A stretch of 64,000 nucleotides of DNA from Mesorhizobium japonicum MAFF 303099 (GTDB lineage Bacteria > Pseudomonadota > Alphaproteobacteria > Rhizobiales > Rhizobiaceae), in assembly GCF_000009625.1 (NCBI RefSeq), contig NC_002678.2:3318001-3382000 (forward strand), read 5' to 3'. The notes under the pieces were generated by a model. The model did not search any database. It was not told where the DNA came from and saw only the letters and a list, made by a program, of their open reading frames with translations. The position numbers and the translations under genes are program-made. Positions 1 through 8,117 of this stretch are shown in pieces (the stretch's first letter is position 1; every line of letters begins with the position of its first letter).

Positions 1-1
1 C

Positions 2-643
2 GCCATGGGCCGCGCCATCGTGCGCGAGCCGTCAGTGTTCCTGTTCGACGAGCCGCTCAGCAACCTCGACGCACAGTTGCGCGTGCAGATGCGCACCGAG
101 ATAAAGGCGCTGCACCAACGGCTGAAATCGACCATCGTCTATGTCACCCACGACCAGATCGAGGCCATGACCATGGCCGACCGCATCGTCGTGATGGACC
201 GCGGCCGGATCCAGCAGGCCGGCCCCCCGCTCGAGCTTTATGACCGGCCGGCCAACAAGTTCGTCGCCGGCTTTCTTGGCTCGCCGTCGATGAGCTTTGT
301 CTCCGGCGCCCTCAAGGCGACGCCCGGGAAAAGCTGGTTCGAATCGGCCGGCGGCGGACGGCTTGCGCTTGCCGGCAAGGCGGCGCCGGCTGGCAATGCG
401 GTGGAGGCCGGCATCCGGCCCGAGCACTTCATCATCGGCGAGGCCGCCGATGCCATGGCGCTCAAGGTGGATGTCGTCGAGCCGACGGGCTCCGAAACCC
501 ATGTCTATGGCGCCATCGGCACGGATACGGTACGCGCCGTGTTCCGCGACAGGGTGCCGGTAAAGCCGGGCGACCTGCTGCCGGTCTCGGTCGATCCCGG
601 CAACATCCATCTGTTCGACAAGGCGACGGGCCTGCCGCTATAA
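2..643 (+). CDS. ABC transporter ATP-binding protein, 3' part (sugar/glycerol-phosphate type)
   Basis: This is the C-terminal 213 residues of an importer ATPase cut by the window edge; the frame is open from base 2. The Walker B/D-loop LFDEPLSNLDA lies at about residues 14-24 and the switch histidine is in VTHDQ. The Walker A and most of the signature motif lie upstream of the window. A TOBE-like regulatory tail follows (about residues 105-210, with GIRPEH). The tail places it in the MalK/UgpC class that energises uptake of sugars or sugar phosphates. The permeases and binding protein are presumably upstream. The RpiR regulator that follows fits sugar-phosphate control. The exact substrate cannot be read. 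Confidence 0.9.
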   Translation, partial: AMGRAIVREPSVFLFDEPLSNLDAQLRVQMRTEIKALHQRLKSTIVYVTHDQIEAMTMADRIVVMDRGRIQQAGPPLELYDRPANKFVAGFLGSPSMSFVSGALKATPGKSWFESAGGGRLALAGKAAPAGNAVEAGIRPEHFIIGEAADAMALKVDVVEPTGSETHVYGAIGTDTVRAVFRDRVPVKPGDLLPVSVDPGNIHLFDKATGLPL

Positions 644-661
644 GGCCGAGAAGGCAACGGC

Positions 662-685
662 ATGAAGACGAAACAACAAACATGA
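662..685 (+). other. Possible 7-codon leader ORF coupled to the RpiR gene
   Basis: ATG at 662 opens a seven-codon frame (MKTKQQT) whose TGA overlaps the ATG of the RpiR gene as ATGA (682-685). A purine-rich GAGAAGG (648-654) sits 7 bases before this ATG, while the RpiR start itself has no visible ribosome-binding site. Translation of the short frame could therefore deliver ribosomes to rpiR. This is inference from spacing only. Confidence 0.3.
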
Positions 686-1563
686 AGACGCCGGCCGACA
701 TCATCACGCGGCTGCAACTGATGTCGCAGGACGGCACCAAGTCGGACCGCCGGTTGGCCGGCCTTGTGCTGTCCGATCTCGATTTCGCTTCCAAGGCGGC
801 AATCTCGGAGATTGCCGCGCGCGTCGGCGTCAGCGAACCGACGGTGACGCGCTTTTGCCGCAATCTCGGCTGCGAGGGCCTGCGCGACTTCAAATTTTAC
901 CTGGCCCAGGCCATCGCCATTGGCGGCCAGTATCTGTCGCCCGAACCGCTGAGCCGCGACGCGCGTGAGCAACGCATCGCCTCGGCCATCACCGAAGCGG
1001 CGATCTCTGCCATCCAGCGCGCCAGCGAGAACCTCGACATGACGACGCTGGTCGCCGTCGCCCAGCGGCTTGCGACGTCGGGCAATGTGCTGTGCATCGG
1101 CTCTGGCGGCATCTCCTCGATGATGGCGACCGAGATGCAGAACCGGCTGTTCCGGCTCGGCCTGCCGGTGCTGGCGCAGATCGACGGCCAGCTGCAGCGC
1201 ATGTATGCCGCCGTTGCCACGCCAGAAACCACGCTGGTCGCCTTTTCGGTGTCCGGCTATGCGCGCTCGGTCATCGAGGCGGTGCAGGTCGCCCAGCAAT
1301 ATGGCGCCACCACGGTCGCCATCACCGCGCCCGATTCGGCGCTGGCCAAGGCCGCCGACACGGTCATCCATTTGCAGCCGCTCGAGGACGGCAACATCTA
1401 CAAGCCGACATCGTCGCGCTACGCGCTGCTGGCGATCGTCGACATGATCGTCACCTCGGTTGCCGAGACGCGCGGTCCGAAAGTGCTGGAGAATTTGCGC
1501 CGCATCAAGCAGAGCGTGAACACGCTCAAGGTCGACGACCCAAGGCTGCCACTAGGGGATTGA
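682..1563 (+). CDS. MurR/RpiR family transcriptional regulator
   Basis: This 293-residue protein has the RpiR layout: an N-terminal helix-turn-helix (about residues 39-60, ISEIAARVGVSEPTVTRFCR) and a C-terminal SIS sugar-phosphate-binding domain (about 118-250, starting near VLCIGSGGISS). Family members sense sugar phosphates and control nearby catabolic or transport genes. It lies 38 bases after the ABC ATPase and probably regulates that transport operon. The chosen ATG overlaps a tiny upstream frame and lacks its own ribosome-binding site. The effector is unknown. Confidence 0.88.
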   Translation: MKTPADIITRLQLMSQDGTKSDRRLAGLVLSDLDFASKAAISEIAARVGVSEPTVTRFCRNLGCEGLRDFKFYLAQAIAIGGQYLSPEPLSRDAREQRIASAITEAAISAIQRASENLDMTTLVAVAQRLATSGNVLCIGSGGISSMMATEMQNRLFRLGLPVLAQIDGQLQRMYAAVATPETTLVAFSVSGYARSVIEAVQVAQQYGATTVAITAPDSALAKAADTVIHLQPLEDGNIYKPTSSRYALLAIVDMIVTSVAETRGPKVLENLRRIKQSVNTLKVDDPRLPLGD

Positions 1564-1589
1564 GAGGGCGAGCGCGCCGGGCGAAGACC

Positions 1590-1740
1590 CCCTCACCCGG
1601 ATTGCCAACCGAATTGCAAAGGGCAATTCAGGACAATCCGACCCTTCCCCGAGGGGAGAGGAGGTAGCCAGCGCCGGCGCTTTCCTCGTCTCCCCCACGG
1701 GGAGAAGGTGGCCGCGAAGCGGCCGGATGAGGAGGCACCG
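1590..1740. repeat. Intergenic palindromic repeat (nested hairpins)
   Basis: The stretch between the RpiR gene and the DUF167 gene holds nested inverted repeats. CGGATTG (1598-1604) pairs with CAATCCG (1634-1640), and inside it GAATTGC pairs with GCAATTC. An outer CCTCACCCGG (1591-1600) is nearly complementary to a CCGGATGAGG near 1722-1731. Compact elements of this kind are common between genes in Mesorhizobium. The hairpin may also help end transcription between these convergent genes. Confidence 0.6.
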
Positions 1741-1756
1741 CCTAGCAGAGCTAGGC

Positions 1757-2065
1757 TCAGCCGAGCGCCTCGACGCGCTGCGCCAGCGCCTCCGGATCAC
1801 CCACGATGCGCACAGTCTTCAGCCGGCTCGTGCCGCCGGCAACCACCGAAACGGACGATGCCGGCACGCCCAGCGTCTTGGCGACCAGTCTCTCCAGCGC
1901 TTGATTGGCGGCGCCGTTTTCCGGCACGGCGCGGACCCGTGCCTTCAAATGGCTTCGCCCGTCCGCCGATGTTTCGACGCCTTCCAACCTGTCCAGGGAA
2001 GATTTTGGCGTCAGCCGCACGAACAGGTCGATGCCGTTCTCGCGGATGCGGAGCGGCGCGCTCAT
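1757..2065 (-). CDS. DUF167 (YggU-like) family protein
   Basis: This 102-residue protein matches the DUF167/YggU family in length and in conserved pieces. These are the opening strand ending RLTPKSS, the central LKARVRAVPENGAANQAL segment (about residues 41-58), and the later GGTSRLKTVRI strand. The family is a small alpha/beta domain of unknown biochemical role. In proteobacteria it often follows a yggT gene, exactly as here, with a 13-base gap, so the two are probably one transcript. Confidence 0.88.
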   Translation of the reverse strand: MSAPLRIRENGIDLFVRLTPKSSLDRLEGVETSADGRSHLKARVRAVPENGAANQALERLVAKTLGVPASSVSVVAGGTSRLKTVRIVGDPEALAQRVEALG

Positions 2066-2078
2066 GCGATCACCGGGC

Positions 2079-2369
2079 TCAAAGCACCAGCGGCGCCACC
2101 GTGGTGAGGATGAACTGCCTGACGAAGAACAGGATCAAGAGCAGGATGATCGGCGAGATGTCGATGCCGCCAAGGTCCGGCATGAAGCGACGGATCGGCC
2201 GCAGCGCCGGCTCAGTCAGCCGGTAGAGCATGTTGCCGATGCTGCCGACGAACTGGTTGCGCGAATTGACGACATTGAAGGCGTAGAGCCAGGAAAAGAT
2301 CGCCGAGGCGATGATGATCCACCAATAGAGGTCAAGCGCCATGACGATGGTTTGAATGAGGGCGAGCAT
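2079..2369 (-). CDS. YggT family integral membrane protein
   Basis: This 96-residue protein has two hydrophobic segments (about residues 3-27 and 70-92). They flank the YggT core containing [19 protein letters not shown] and [11 protein letters not shown]. YggT proteins are conserved inner-membrane proteins linked to osmotic tolerance or division-site context in some bacteria; the mechanism is unsettled. The start at 2369 is preferred over an upstream ATG at 2504. It has a GGAG box eight bases before it, and the upstream stretch is Cys-rich and unlike the family. It is cotranscribed with the DUF167 gene. Confidence 0.88.
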   Translation of the reverse strand: MLALIQTIVMALDLYWWIIIASAIFSWLYAFNVVNSRNQFVGSIGNMLYRLTEPALRPIRRFMPDLGGIDISPIILLLILFFVRQFILTTVAPLVL

Positions 2370-2514
2370 GCCGGTCTCCAATTGTTGCCGACATGTAGCC
2401 ATTGCGCACGAAGCCGGCAAGGGCCGGCAGCCCGCGCGCCAGGCAACGAGGATTTCGGCAATGCCGCCTTGACAGAAATCAGCCGCGCCCGATAAATGCG
2501 CCACTTGCTGGAAC

Positions 2515-2590
2515 GGGGCTGTAGCTCAGCTGGGAGAGCGCATCGTTCGCAATGATGAGGTCAGGGGTTCGATCCCCCTCAGCTCCACCA
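2515..2590 (+). tRNA. tRNA-Ala (anticodon CGC)
   Basis: The 76 nucleotides fold as a standard tRNA with encoded CCA. Acceptor strands GGGGCTG and CAGCTCC pair with one G-T. The D-arm carries AGCTCAGCTGGGAGAGC. The anticodon stem CATCG/TGATG encloses the loop TTCGCAA with anticodon CGC. The T-arm contains GGTTCGATCCC. It reads GCG alanine codons. No integrase and no repeated 3' end were found in the window, so nothing suggests it has served as an integration site here. Confidence 0.96.
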
Positions 2591-2734
2591 GCAAAGTGAT
2601 CGGTTCTCCTCTTTTCTGCCGCGCCGCCAGGGCGCATGGTCGTCCCATGCGGCGTTCAAAACCAATGTCACCCCAAAGAAAGCCACAGGCGACTTCGCGA
2701 TGTCCCGGGCAAGGCAATTGTCAATTGGACTTAT

Positions 2735-2770
2735 GGCGATGGCTGTTGCCGGATCGCCGCTATTTTTTTT
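2735..2770 (+). terminator. Intrinsic-terminator-like hairpin with T8 tract
   Basis: GGCGATGGC (2735-2743) pairs with GCC and ATCGCC (ending 2758) around a TGTT loop with a two-base bulge. A run of eight T follows at 2763-2770. It lies 145 bases past tRNA-Ala and about 140 bases before the likely HTH-regulator start. It could end the tRNA transcript, end an unannotated small RNA, or act as an attenuator. The 2591-2734 stretch holds no convincing gene, only a short hairpin at 2633-2651. Confidence 0.55.
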
Positions 2771-2907
2771 GGAAGCCGCCCCATTAGAGTGGCGTTCTCA
2801 AATCAGTTTTTTCTGTGTGTTGTGACAAGGCGTTTCGGCGGGGGCGACCGAAGGCGCTATATGGATTCCTGAGTCGAAATGAAGAATTCGCCTGCGAAAG
2901 CAAAGAC

Positions 2908-3657
2908 GTGTCCATTCGCGAGAACCTCGCTGCAAATCTCAGACGGCTCTGCAAGGACCATGCCTCCGTAAGCGCGGTATGCCGTGAGTTGGGTATCAAC
3001 CGCACGCAGTTCGAGCGCTACCTGCAGGGGCAGACTGTTCCGAACAAGGCCACGGCCAAGCTGATCTGCGACTACTTCCGCATCGACGAAGCCGAGCTCT
3101 ACCAGGACCCTGGTGCCCCCGAGCACAGGGCACCCGGTCTGCCGCCGATTTCCGAAAGCCTGTTCAACCAGATGATCCGCCCACCCGCCCCTTCGATCGC
3201 GGGCGGCACCTATTTCACCTACTTTTCGATCCCTGCCCGTCCCGACCTCTTGATGCGGTCGGTGACCTTCGTGCGTCGCGAGGCCGAGCTGGTCACATTC
3301 CGCAGGGTCACCGGGTGGTCGGAGCGCCGCGGCTCGACATGGGCGCGGGCGCGCGGCAACCATTATGGGGTGGCGATCTCGCGCCTGAACTGGATCTATT
3401 TCAGCGGCGTCAACCGACGCCAGACCGGCGAACCGTCGCTGATCTCCGTGCAGTGGGCTCCCATCTCCGAACCGGTGCTGACGGGCAAGGCCATGCTTCT
3501 GACCGAGGCCGGGCCGGCCTTCGTATCGGTCATCATGCGGCAGGATATTTCCGGTATCCGGCCGCGGCATGCGATCCGCATGGCGCATGTCGTCAGGCTC
3601 GACGATCCCGGCATCGATCAACTCGTCGCCAGCCTCGCTCGGGACGGGCTTGGCTAA
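2908..3657 (+). CDS. HTH (XRE-like) transcriptional regulator with uncharacterised sensor half
   Basis: From GTG at 2908 the product is 249 residues. It has an N-terminal helix-turn-helix (about residues 17-60, with VSAVCRELGINRTQFERYLQG) and a C-terminal domain of about 150 residues that I cannot assign to a named ligand. The frame also opens at GTG 2815, but the protein looks regulator-like only from MSIRENLAANLRRL onward, so 2908 is preferred; no strong ribosome-binding site decides. It precedes the AT-rich promoter region and the peptide/SagB genes and is the natural candidate for controlling them. Similar two-part regulators appear common in rhizobia, so the pairing is suggestive, not proven. 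Confidence 0.75.
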   Translation: MSIRENLAANLRRLCKDHASVSAVCRELGINRTQFERYLQGQTVPNKATAKLICDYFRIDEAELYQDPGAPEHRAPGLPPISESLFNQMIRPPAPSIAGGTYFTYFSIPARPDLLMRSVTFVRREAELVTFRRVTGWSERRGSTWARARGNHYGVAISRLNWIYFSGVNRRQTGEPSLISVQWAPISEPVLTGKAMLLTEAGPAFVSVIMRQDISGIRPRHAIRMAHVVRLDDPGIDQLVASLARDGLG

Positions 3658-3659
3658 CC

Positions 3660-3901
3660 GATCGGTTACGCTAAATAAGAATAAGAATATCCCGAAAAAG
3701 CGTATGCTAGCGATTGCCTACTCCATATCTGAGAAAAATCGATATTTTAGACTTTATCGACAACAAAGATATTTTAGATCACATTGGCTTTACTACAATT
3801 TTAACAAACCATTAACTCTTTCGACCTTACCTTTCCTCATGCGGATCCCGCTGTGGGGGTCTTTCAACAGATCCCATTGGGGGGTCGGGAAAGGGACGAA
3901 A
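3660..3901 (+). promoter_or_regulatory. AT-rich promoter region with two pairs of direct repeats
   Basis: This 240-base gap is much richer in A and T than its surroundings up to about 3835. Two repeat pairs are visible. GATATTTTAGA occurs at 3741-3751 and 3768-3778, 27 bases apart. Closer to the peptide gene, GATCCC-N5-GGGGGTC (3844-3861) recurs as GATCCC-N4-GGGGGTC (3870-3886); each unit is roughly palindromic. Such phased sites look like operators. AT-rich DNA is also the preferred target of MucR-type regulators. Promoter hexamers cannot be fixed by eye. Confidence 0.5.
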
Positions 3902-3997
3902 ATGGCCAAGAAAGTGAACAATGCCCCGAAGCTGACGGTTGCCGCGGGCACGCAGACCGTCTTCTTCTCGCAGGGCATGCACTACAACAAGCGCTGA
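3902..3997 (+). CDS. Small peptide (31 aa), candidate RiPP precursor or signal peptide
   Basis: ATG at 3902 follows AAGGGA (3891-3896) with a 5-base gap and encodes 31 residues. The N-terminal half is basic and polar (MAKKVNNAPK), the middle is TVAAGTQTV, and the end is FFSQGMHYNKR. There is no cysteine and no signal peptide. It lies 67 bases before a SagB-type dehydrogenase gene and after two operator-like repeats. Precursor genes of ribosomally made, modified peptides are typically this small and sit next to the modifying enzyme, so a substrate role is plausible. No YcaO cyclodehydratase or peptide exporter is present in the window, so the class is undefined. Confidence 0.55.
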   Translation: MAKKVNNAPKLTVAAGTQTVFFSQGMHYNKR

Positions 3998-4064
3998 AGC
4001 TTTTCGGCGCCGATGGGCGGTTCGCCTGTCGGCGCCTCGCATTCACAAAACGGCTTTCAGCATC

Positions 4065-5129
4065 ATGAAAATGCGCTCTTCAAAAACGCTTGTCTTCTAT
4101 CCCGGGACCAACAAGGTCACGGCCTGCAATTTCCTGACCCGCAGCGTCTTCGAATGCAGCCCCGAGGTGATCGGTCTTCTCGCATCCTGGGACGAATGGG
4201 CCTCCGCGGCTGAGATCGCTCGCGCCCACGGATGGTTGAAATCCGACCTCGATGCAGTCGTCCCGCAATTGCTTGATTTTTCCGCCCTGGTCACCGCCGG
4301 CTCGCCGCTGGCCGAACAGGAAACAGAATTCTCCGGACAGTGGAACTGGGGCATCCCGACCGCGCTGATGCACTTCTGCGTCCAGGACTCGGAGTTCATG
4401 ACCATTGAACAGGCCGAGGCCCGCCAGATCGAACGCGCCGGTCACGTCGCGCAGCCCGACCTCATGCTCAAGAACGCCGCCGGCGCCATTCGCCTGCCGA
4501 ACGCACTTGACGACAACGAACTCCTGACCCTGATGGCGCGGCGCCGCACCAACCGCACCGCCGCCGCTCCCACCATCACCGCGCAGCAGCTCTCCGACTG
4601 CCTGTTCGCGGGCATGGGCATCACTGGCGAGACCAGCAACTGCGTCGGCGCCCTGCCGCTGGGCATGACCCCTTCGGGCGGCGCGCGCAACCCTTACGAG
4701 GCCTATGTGGTTGCGCTTGGCGTCGAGGGCCTTGAGCCCGGCGTCTATCACTATTCCGCAGCCGATCACGACCTCGGCAGGATCTCGGCCAACCATCTGC
4801 CGAAGATTTCCGAACTGGTCGGCGGGCAGGAATGGGCTGATGCCATGCCTTGCCTGATCCTGCTTTGCGCCAGGCTCGACCGCACCATGTGGAAATATGA
4901 GGATGCCAACGCCTATCGCGTCGTGCTGATCGAGGCCGGCCATATCGGCCAGAACATGATGTTGGCGGCGACCAGGCATGGTCTGTCGGCCTGCCCCACG
5001 GCAGCGCTCAGCCATTCGGCGATCAAGCGGCTTCTCGGCCTCGACCGCCTCACCGATGCACCCATCTATGCGTTGACCCTTTCGACCCCGGAACCAAGCC
5101 CGCATTCGGCGGGTCAATCTATTAATTAG
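4065..5129 (+). CDS. SagB-type FMN-dependent dehydrogenase (nitroreductase fold)
   Basis: From ATG 4065 the product is 354 residues. An N-terminal region (about 1-100) resembles the small accessory domain of SagB proteins. A nitroreductase-fold domain follows (about 150-340). It carries the phosphate-binding RRRTNR (159-164), the TPSGGARNPYEAYVV segment (202-216), the WKY pair (276-278) and the EAGHIGQNM helix (290-298), all features of SagB enzymes. SagB relatives oxidise azolines to azoles in modified peptides, and the Lys-Tyr pair is important in azoline dehydrogenases. With no cyclodehydratase nearby the reaction is open. The longer frame from 3939 overlaps the peptide gene and is unlikely. 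Confidence 0.78.
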   Translation: MKMRSSKTLVFYPGTNKVTACNFLTRSVFECSPEVIGLLASWDEWASAAEIARAHGWLKSDLDAVVPQLLDFSALVTAGSPLAEQETEFSGQWNWGIPTALMHFCVQDSEFMTIEQAEARQIERAGHVAQPDLMLKNAAGAIRLPNALDDNELLTLMARRRTNRTAAAPTITAQQLSDCLFAGMGITGETSNCVGALPLGMTPSGGARNPYEAYVVALGVEGLEPGVYHYSAADHDLGRISANHLPKISELVGGQEWADAMPCLILLCARLDRTMWKYEDANAYRVVLIEAGHIGQNMMLAATRHGLSACPTAALSHSAIKRLLGLDRLTDAPIYALTLSTPEPSPHSAGQSIN

Positions 5130-5195
5130 CCGTCTTAGTATGTCCGTAGCAGCCAGTACGCGTCCCTGAGTTCCACCAGATGACAGGAGAAGCAC

Positions 5196-5435
5196 GTGGC
5201 AAATCAGTCCCTACGCCAGTCAGAGATCGATAGCCTTCAATATATCGCGACGATGAGCAACGAGCTCGTGCAGATGGCCGAAGCAAGCCGTTTTCCCATG
5301 ATCTCCTACCTGCTCGGCATGGCCTATGCCGAAGCCTTCGACGTGCTGCGCGGCGCGCGGCCGGCAAGGCATGCGCAGCTCAGCGGCAACCCGATGCATG
5401 CCAAGCCGAAGGACGCTCAGCCACGCAGAGCGTAG
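5196..5435 (+). CDS. Unknown small helical protein (79 aa)
   Basis: GTG at 5196 is preceded by AGGAGA (5184-5189) and encodes 79 residues. The first 55 look alpha-helical and amphipathic (QSEIDSLQYIATMSNELVQM, then FPMISYLLGMAYAEAFDVL). The tail is short, basic and Pro/Lys/Arg-rich. There is no cysteine, no signal peptide and no full transmembrane helix. I recognise no family. It follows the SagB gene by 66 bases in the same direction, so it may share its transcript and could act as a partner or chaperone; that is inference. Confidence 0.6.
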   Translation: MANQSLRQSEIDSLQYIATMSNELVQMAEASRFPMISYLLGMAYAEAFDVLRGARPARHAQLSGNPMHAKPKDAQPRRA

Positions 5436-5535
5436 CGGATGCAACCCTGTGCGCGCCGGCGCCGTGATCCCTGCCTTGATCGCCCGCGGCCCGCAAATGG
5501 ACGCCTATGCATAGAGATTCGAGGGGGATCCGCCA

Positions 5536-5856
5536 ATGAACATGATCGTACCCATCAGGAGCGCCGACGCCAGGGAGAGTGTCTTCGGCCGGCTCCAGAC
5601 CCTGATCGCCGGCCGGCCGGCATCGCCGGATGCCGCACGCGCCGAGGCCCGGCAGCTGATTTCCCTGGCGATGGCCGGCGCCTGGCAGGCCGACAGCCTG
5701 TGGGGCGCGGCGGACGCCTTCCACGCCCATTTCGACTTCATGATGCAGACCGTCGAGATCAACGGCGCCGATGACCCGAACCTCAGGATACTGCGCACGA
5801 AATGCCGTTTCTACCTGGAGCAGGTCGAAGCGCTGTGCCAGTCGATGAGCCATTGA
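5536..5856 (+). CDS. Unknown small protein (106 aa)
   Basis: ATG at 5536 has a strong GAGGGGGAT box about 9 bases upstream, which supports real translation. The 106-residue product looks largely helical (AARAEARQLISLAMAGAWQA; NLRILRTKCRFYLEQVEAL). It has a His/Phe-rich stretch AFHAHFDFMMQ near residue 63 and a single cysteine pair (90, 100). No family is recognised. It is the last gene in this direction before the convergent tonB operon and lies 100 bases after the 79-residue gene. Membership of the peptide/SagB block is possible but only positional. Confidence 0.6.
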   Translation: MNMIVPIRSADARESVFGRLQTLIAGRPASPDAARAEARQLISLAMAGAWQADSLWGAADAFHAHFDFMMQTVEINGADDPNLRILRTKCRFYLEQVEALCQSMSH

Positions 5857-5906
5857 CTGCTATTCGTACAAAGATCGGGCAGCACCGGCATCTGGCCGGC
5901 CCTTGC

Positions 5907-6854
5907 TTAATCCCGCAAATTGAACACGAAGGGCGCCGTGCGGCTGACGCGCGCGCCGAGCTCCGGCGGAGGTGCCGGCACCGTTGCGCCTTGCAGCACG
6001 GCCAGCGCGGCGCGGTCGAGGTCAGGATCGCCTGAAGAACGGGCCACGCGCGCCGATTGCACTTGGCCGGATGCGTCCACCGTGAAGGTCACGTTCACAT
6101 TGCCCTGCGCTCCCCTGGATTTCGCCGCACTGGGATAACGCTTGTGCCGGTTGATCCATGCCGCCAGCCGGGATTCCCACTTGGCCGGGCTGACACCCGA
6201 GAACCCCGCAGCCGATTTCGGCGCGGCCGTCCTGGCCGCCGGCCTTGTCTGCGCGCTTGCGGTGGCAACCGTCCTTGCCGGCTCGGCCTTTTCCTTCCTT
6301 GGCCGCGGCTTGGGCTGTTCGGCCGGTTTTTTCACCTTGGCCTGGACCGGTTTCTTTTCCCTGGGTTCCTCGACCAGCTTCGGCCGCGGCAGCGGAACGA
6401 CGACCTCTGGCGTCACGGCCTCGACGATGTCGGGAATGACCTCGTCCGGCGGCGGCTGGTCGACCGGTTCGGCCTTGGCTGTCTCGGTCGGCCGGACCTC
6501 ATCGGGCGGCGCCGTTTCCGGTTGCTCGGCGGCCGGCTCGGTCTGTTCGGGCACTTTCTCGGGCTCGCCTTCGGCGACCCTCTCGGCCTCCTCGACGGGT
6601 TCCGCCTCATCGGGCATCGCCGCATCCAGCATAGCGGCCTGTTCGGGCACGGCCGGCGTCACCACCATCGGTACCATTTCGATCACCGGGGCCGGCGGCC
6701 CGCCATCCGTCTCGACCGGACTGAAGCTCTGCACCGCATAGGCGACCGCGACATGGGCGCCGAGCACCAGCGCCGCCGCCCCTGTCCACAAGCCGAGATC
6801 TCGCCGGCCGAAGCGCGACAGGTAAGTCGTTGGCAGGGCGGCGGACTGCGTCAT
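5907..6854 (-). CDS. tonB: TonB energy-transducing protein
   Basis: This 315-residue protein has the TonB layout. There is a short cytoplasmic start and one membrane anchor (about residues 24-42, WTGAAALVLGAHVAVAYAV). A long periplasmic linker rich in Pro, Glu and Lys follows (about 50-200), then a TonB C-terminal domain (about 235-315, with RYPSAAKSRGAQGNVNVTFTV). It couples the proton gradient harvested by ExbB/ExbD to outer-membrane receptors for ferric siderophores, heme or cobalamin. Its ATG overlaps the exbD stop as ATGA, so it is the third gene of an exbB-exbD-tonB operon. No receptor gene is in the window. Confidence 0.93.
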   Translation of the reverse strand: MTQSAALPTTYLSRFGRRDLGLWTGAAALVLGAHVAVAYAVQSFSPVETDGGPPAPVIEMVPMVVTPAVPEQAAMLDAAMPDEAEPVEEAERVAEGEPEKVPEQTEPAAEQPETAPPDEVRPTETAKAEPVDQPPPDEVIPDIVEAVTPEVVVPLPRPKLVEEPREKKPVQAKVKKPAEQPKPRPRKEKAEPARTVATASAQTRPAARTAAPKSAAGFSGVSPAKWESRLAAWINRHKRYPSAAKSRGAQGNVNVTFTVDASGQVQSARVARSSGDPDLDRAALAVLQGATVPAPPPELGARVSRTAPFVFNLRD

Positions 6855-7318
6855 GGCGCGGCCGTTCCCGCCGCAGCAGGTGCCGGTGCATCGGCCGCGG
6901 GCGCCGTCTCCAGGCCGACCAGCGCGATCTTCAGATAGCCGGCGCCGCGCAGCAGGTTCATCGCCTCCATCAGGTCGCCATAGGCGACCGCCTTGTCGGC
7001 GCGCAGGAAGATGCGCGTCTGCTTGTCGCCCCTGGTCCTGCTGTCCAGCACAGCCGCGACGGCCGGGCGCGGCACGGTATCGTTGCCGATCGCCAGCGTA
7101 AGATCATCCTTCAAGGTCAGGAACAGCGGCGTTTCCGGCTGCGGCGCGGGTGTCGCCGTCGAGCCCGGCAGGTCGACATTGACGTCCACCGTCGCCAGCG
7201 GTGCGGCCACCATGAAGATGATCAGCAGCACCAGGATGACGTCGATGAAGGGCGTGACGTTGATCTCGTGGCTCTCCTCGAGGTCGTCGTCCATGCTTTG
7301 GCGGATTCGGCCTCCCAT
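6851..7318 (-). CDS. exbD: ExbD biopolymer transport protein
   Basis: From ATG 7318 the product is 155 residues. A short cytoplasmic start leads to one transmembrane helix (about 23-42) beginning INVTPFIDVILVLLIIFM, which carries the conserved proton-handling Asp of ExbD. A periplasmic domain follows (about 50-140, with FLRADKAVAYGDLMEAMNLLR), and an Ala/Pro-rich tail ends the protein. It forms the inner-membrane motor with ExbB and TonB. It starts 7 bases after exbB ends and its stop overlaps the tonB start. The longer frame from 7411 is rejected because it runs into exbB. Confidence 0.93.
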   Translation of the reverse strand: MGGRIRQSMDDDLEESHEINVTPFIDVILVLLIIFMVAAPLATVDVNVDLPGSTATPAPQPETPLFLTLKDDLTLAIGNDTVPRPAVAAVLDSRTRGDKQTRIFLRADKAVAYGDLMEAMNLLRGAGYLKIALVGLETAPAADAPAPAAAGTAAP

Positions 7319-7325
7319 GGCGTCG

Positions 7326-8042
<717 letters not shown>

Positions 8043-8117
8043 TGGCTTTCTCCAATGCGGCCGCCGATTTCCCATTTCTGGCCTCGGCTGTCCGATGTCA
8101 GGGTTGATTATGAAACA

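Noticed and set aside
2515..2590. tRNA-Ala as an integration site for a genomic island
   Set aside because: No integrase gene and no second copy of the tRNA 3' end is visible in the window.
2815..2907. Upstream GTG start for the HTH regulator
   Set aside because: The added residues look unlike a regulator N-terminus and there is no ribosome-binding site; a hairpin with T8 lies just before. Not fully excluded.
3939..4064. Extended N-terminus of the SagB protein overlapping the peptide gene
   Set aside because: The extra 42 residues are Arg/Ser-rich shadow sequence of the peptide frame; family-like sequence begins at the ATG at 4065.
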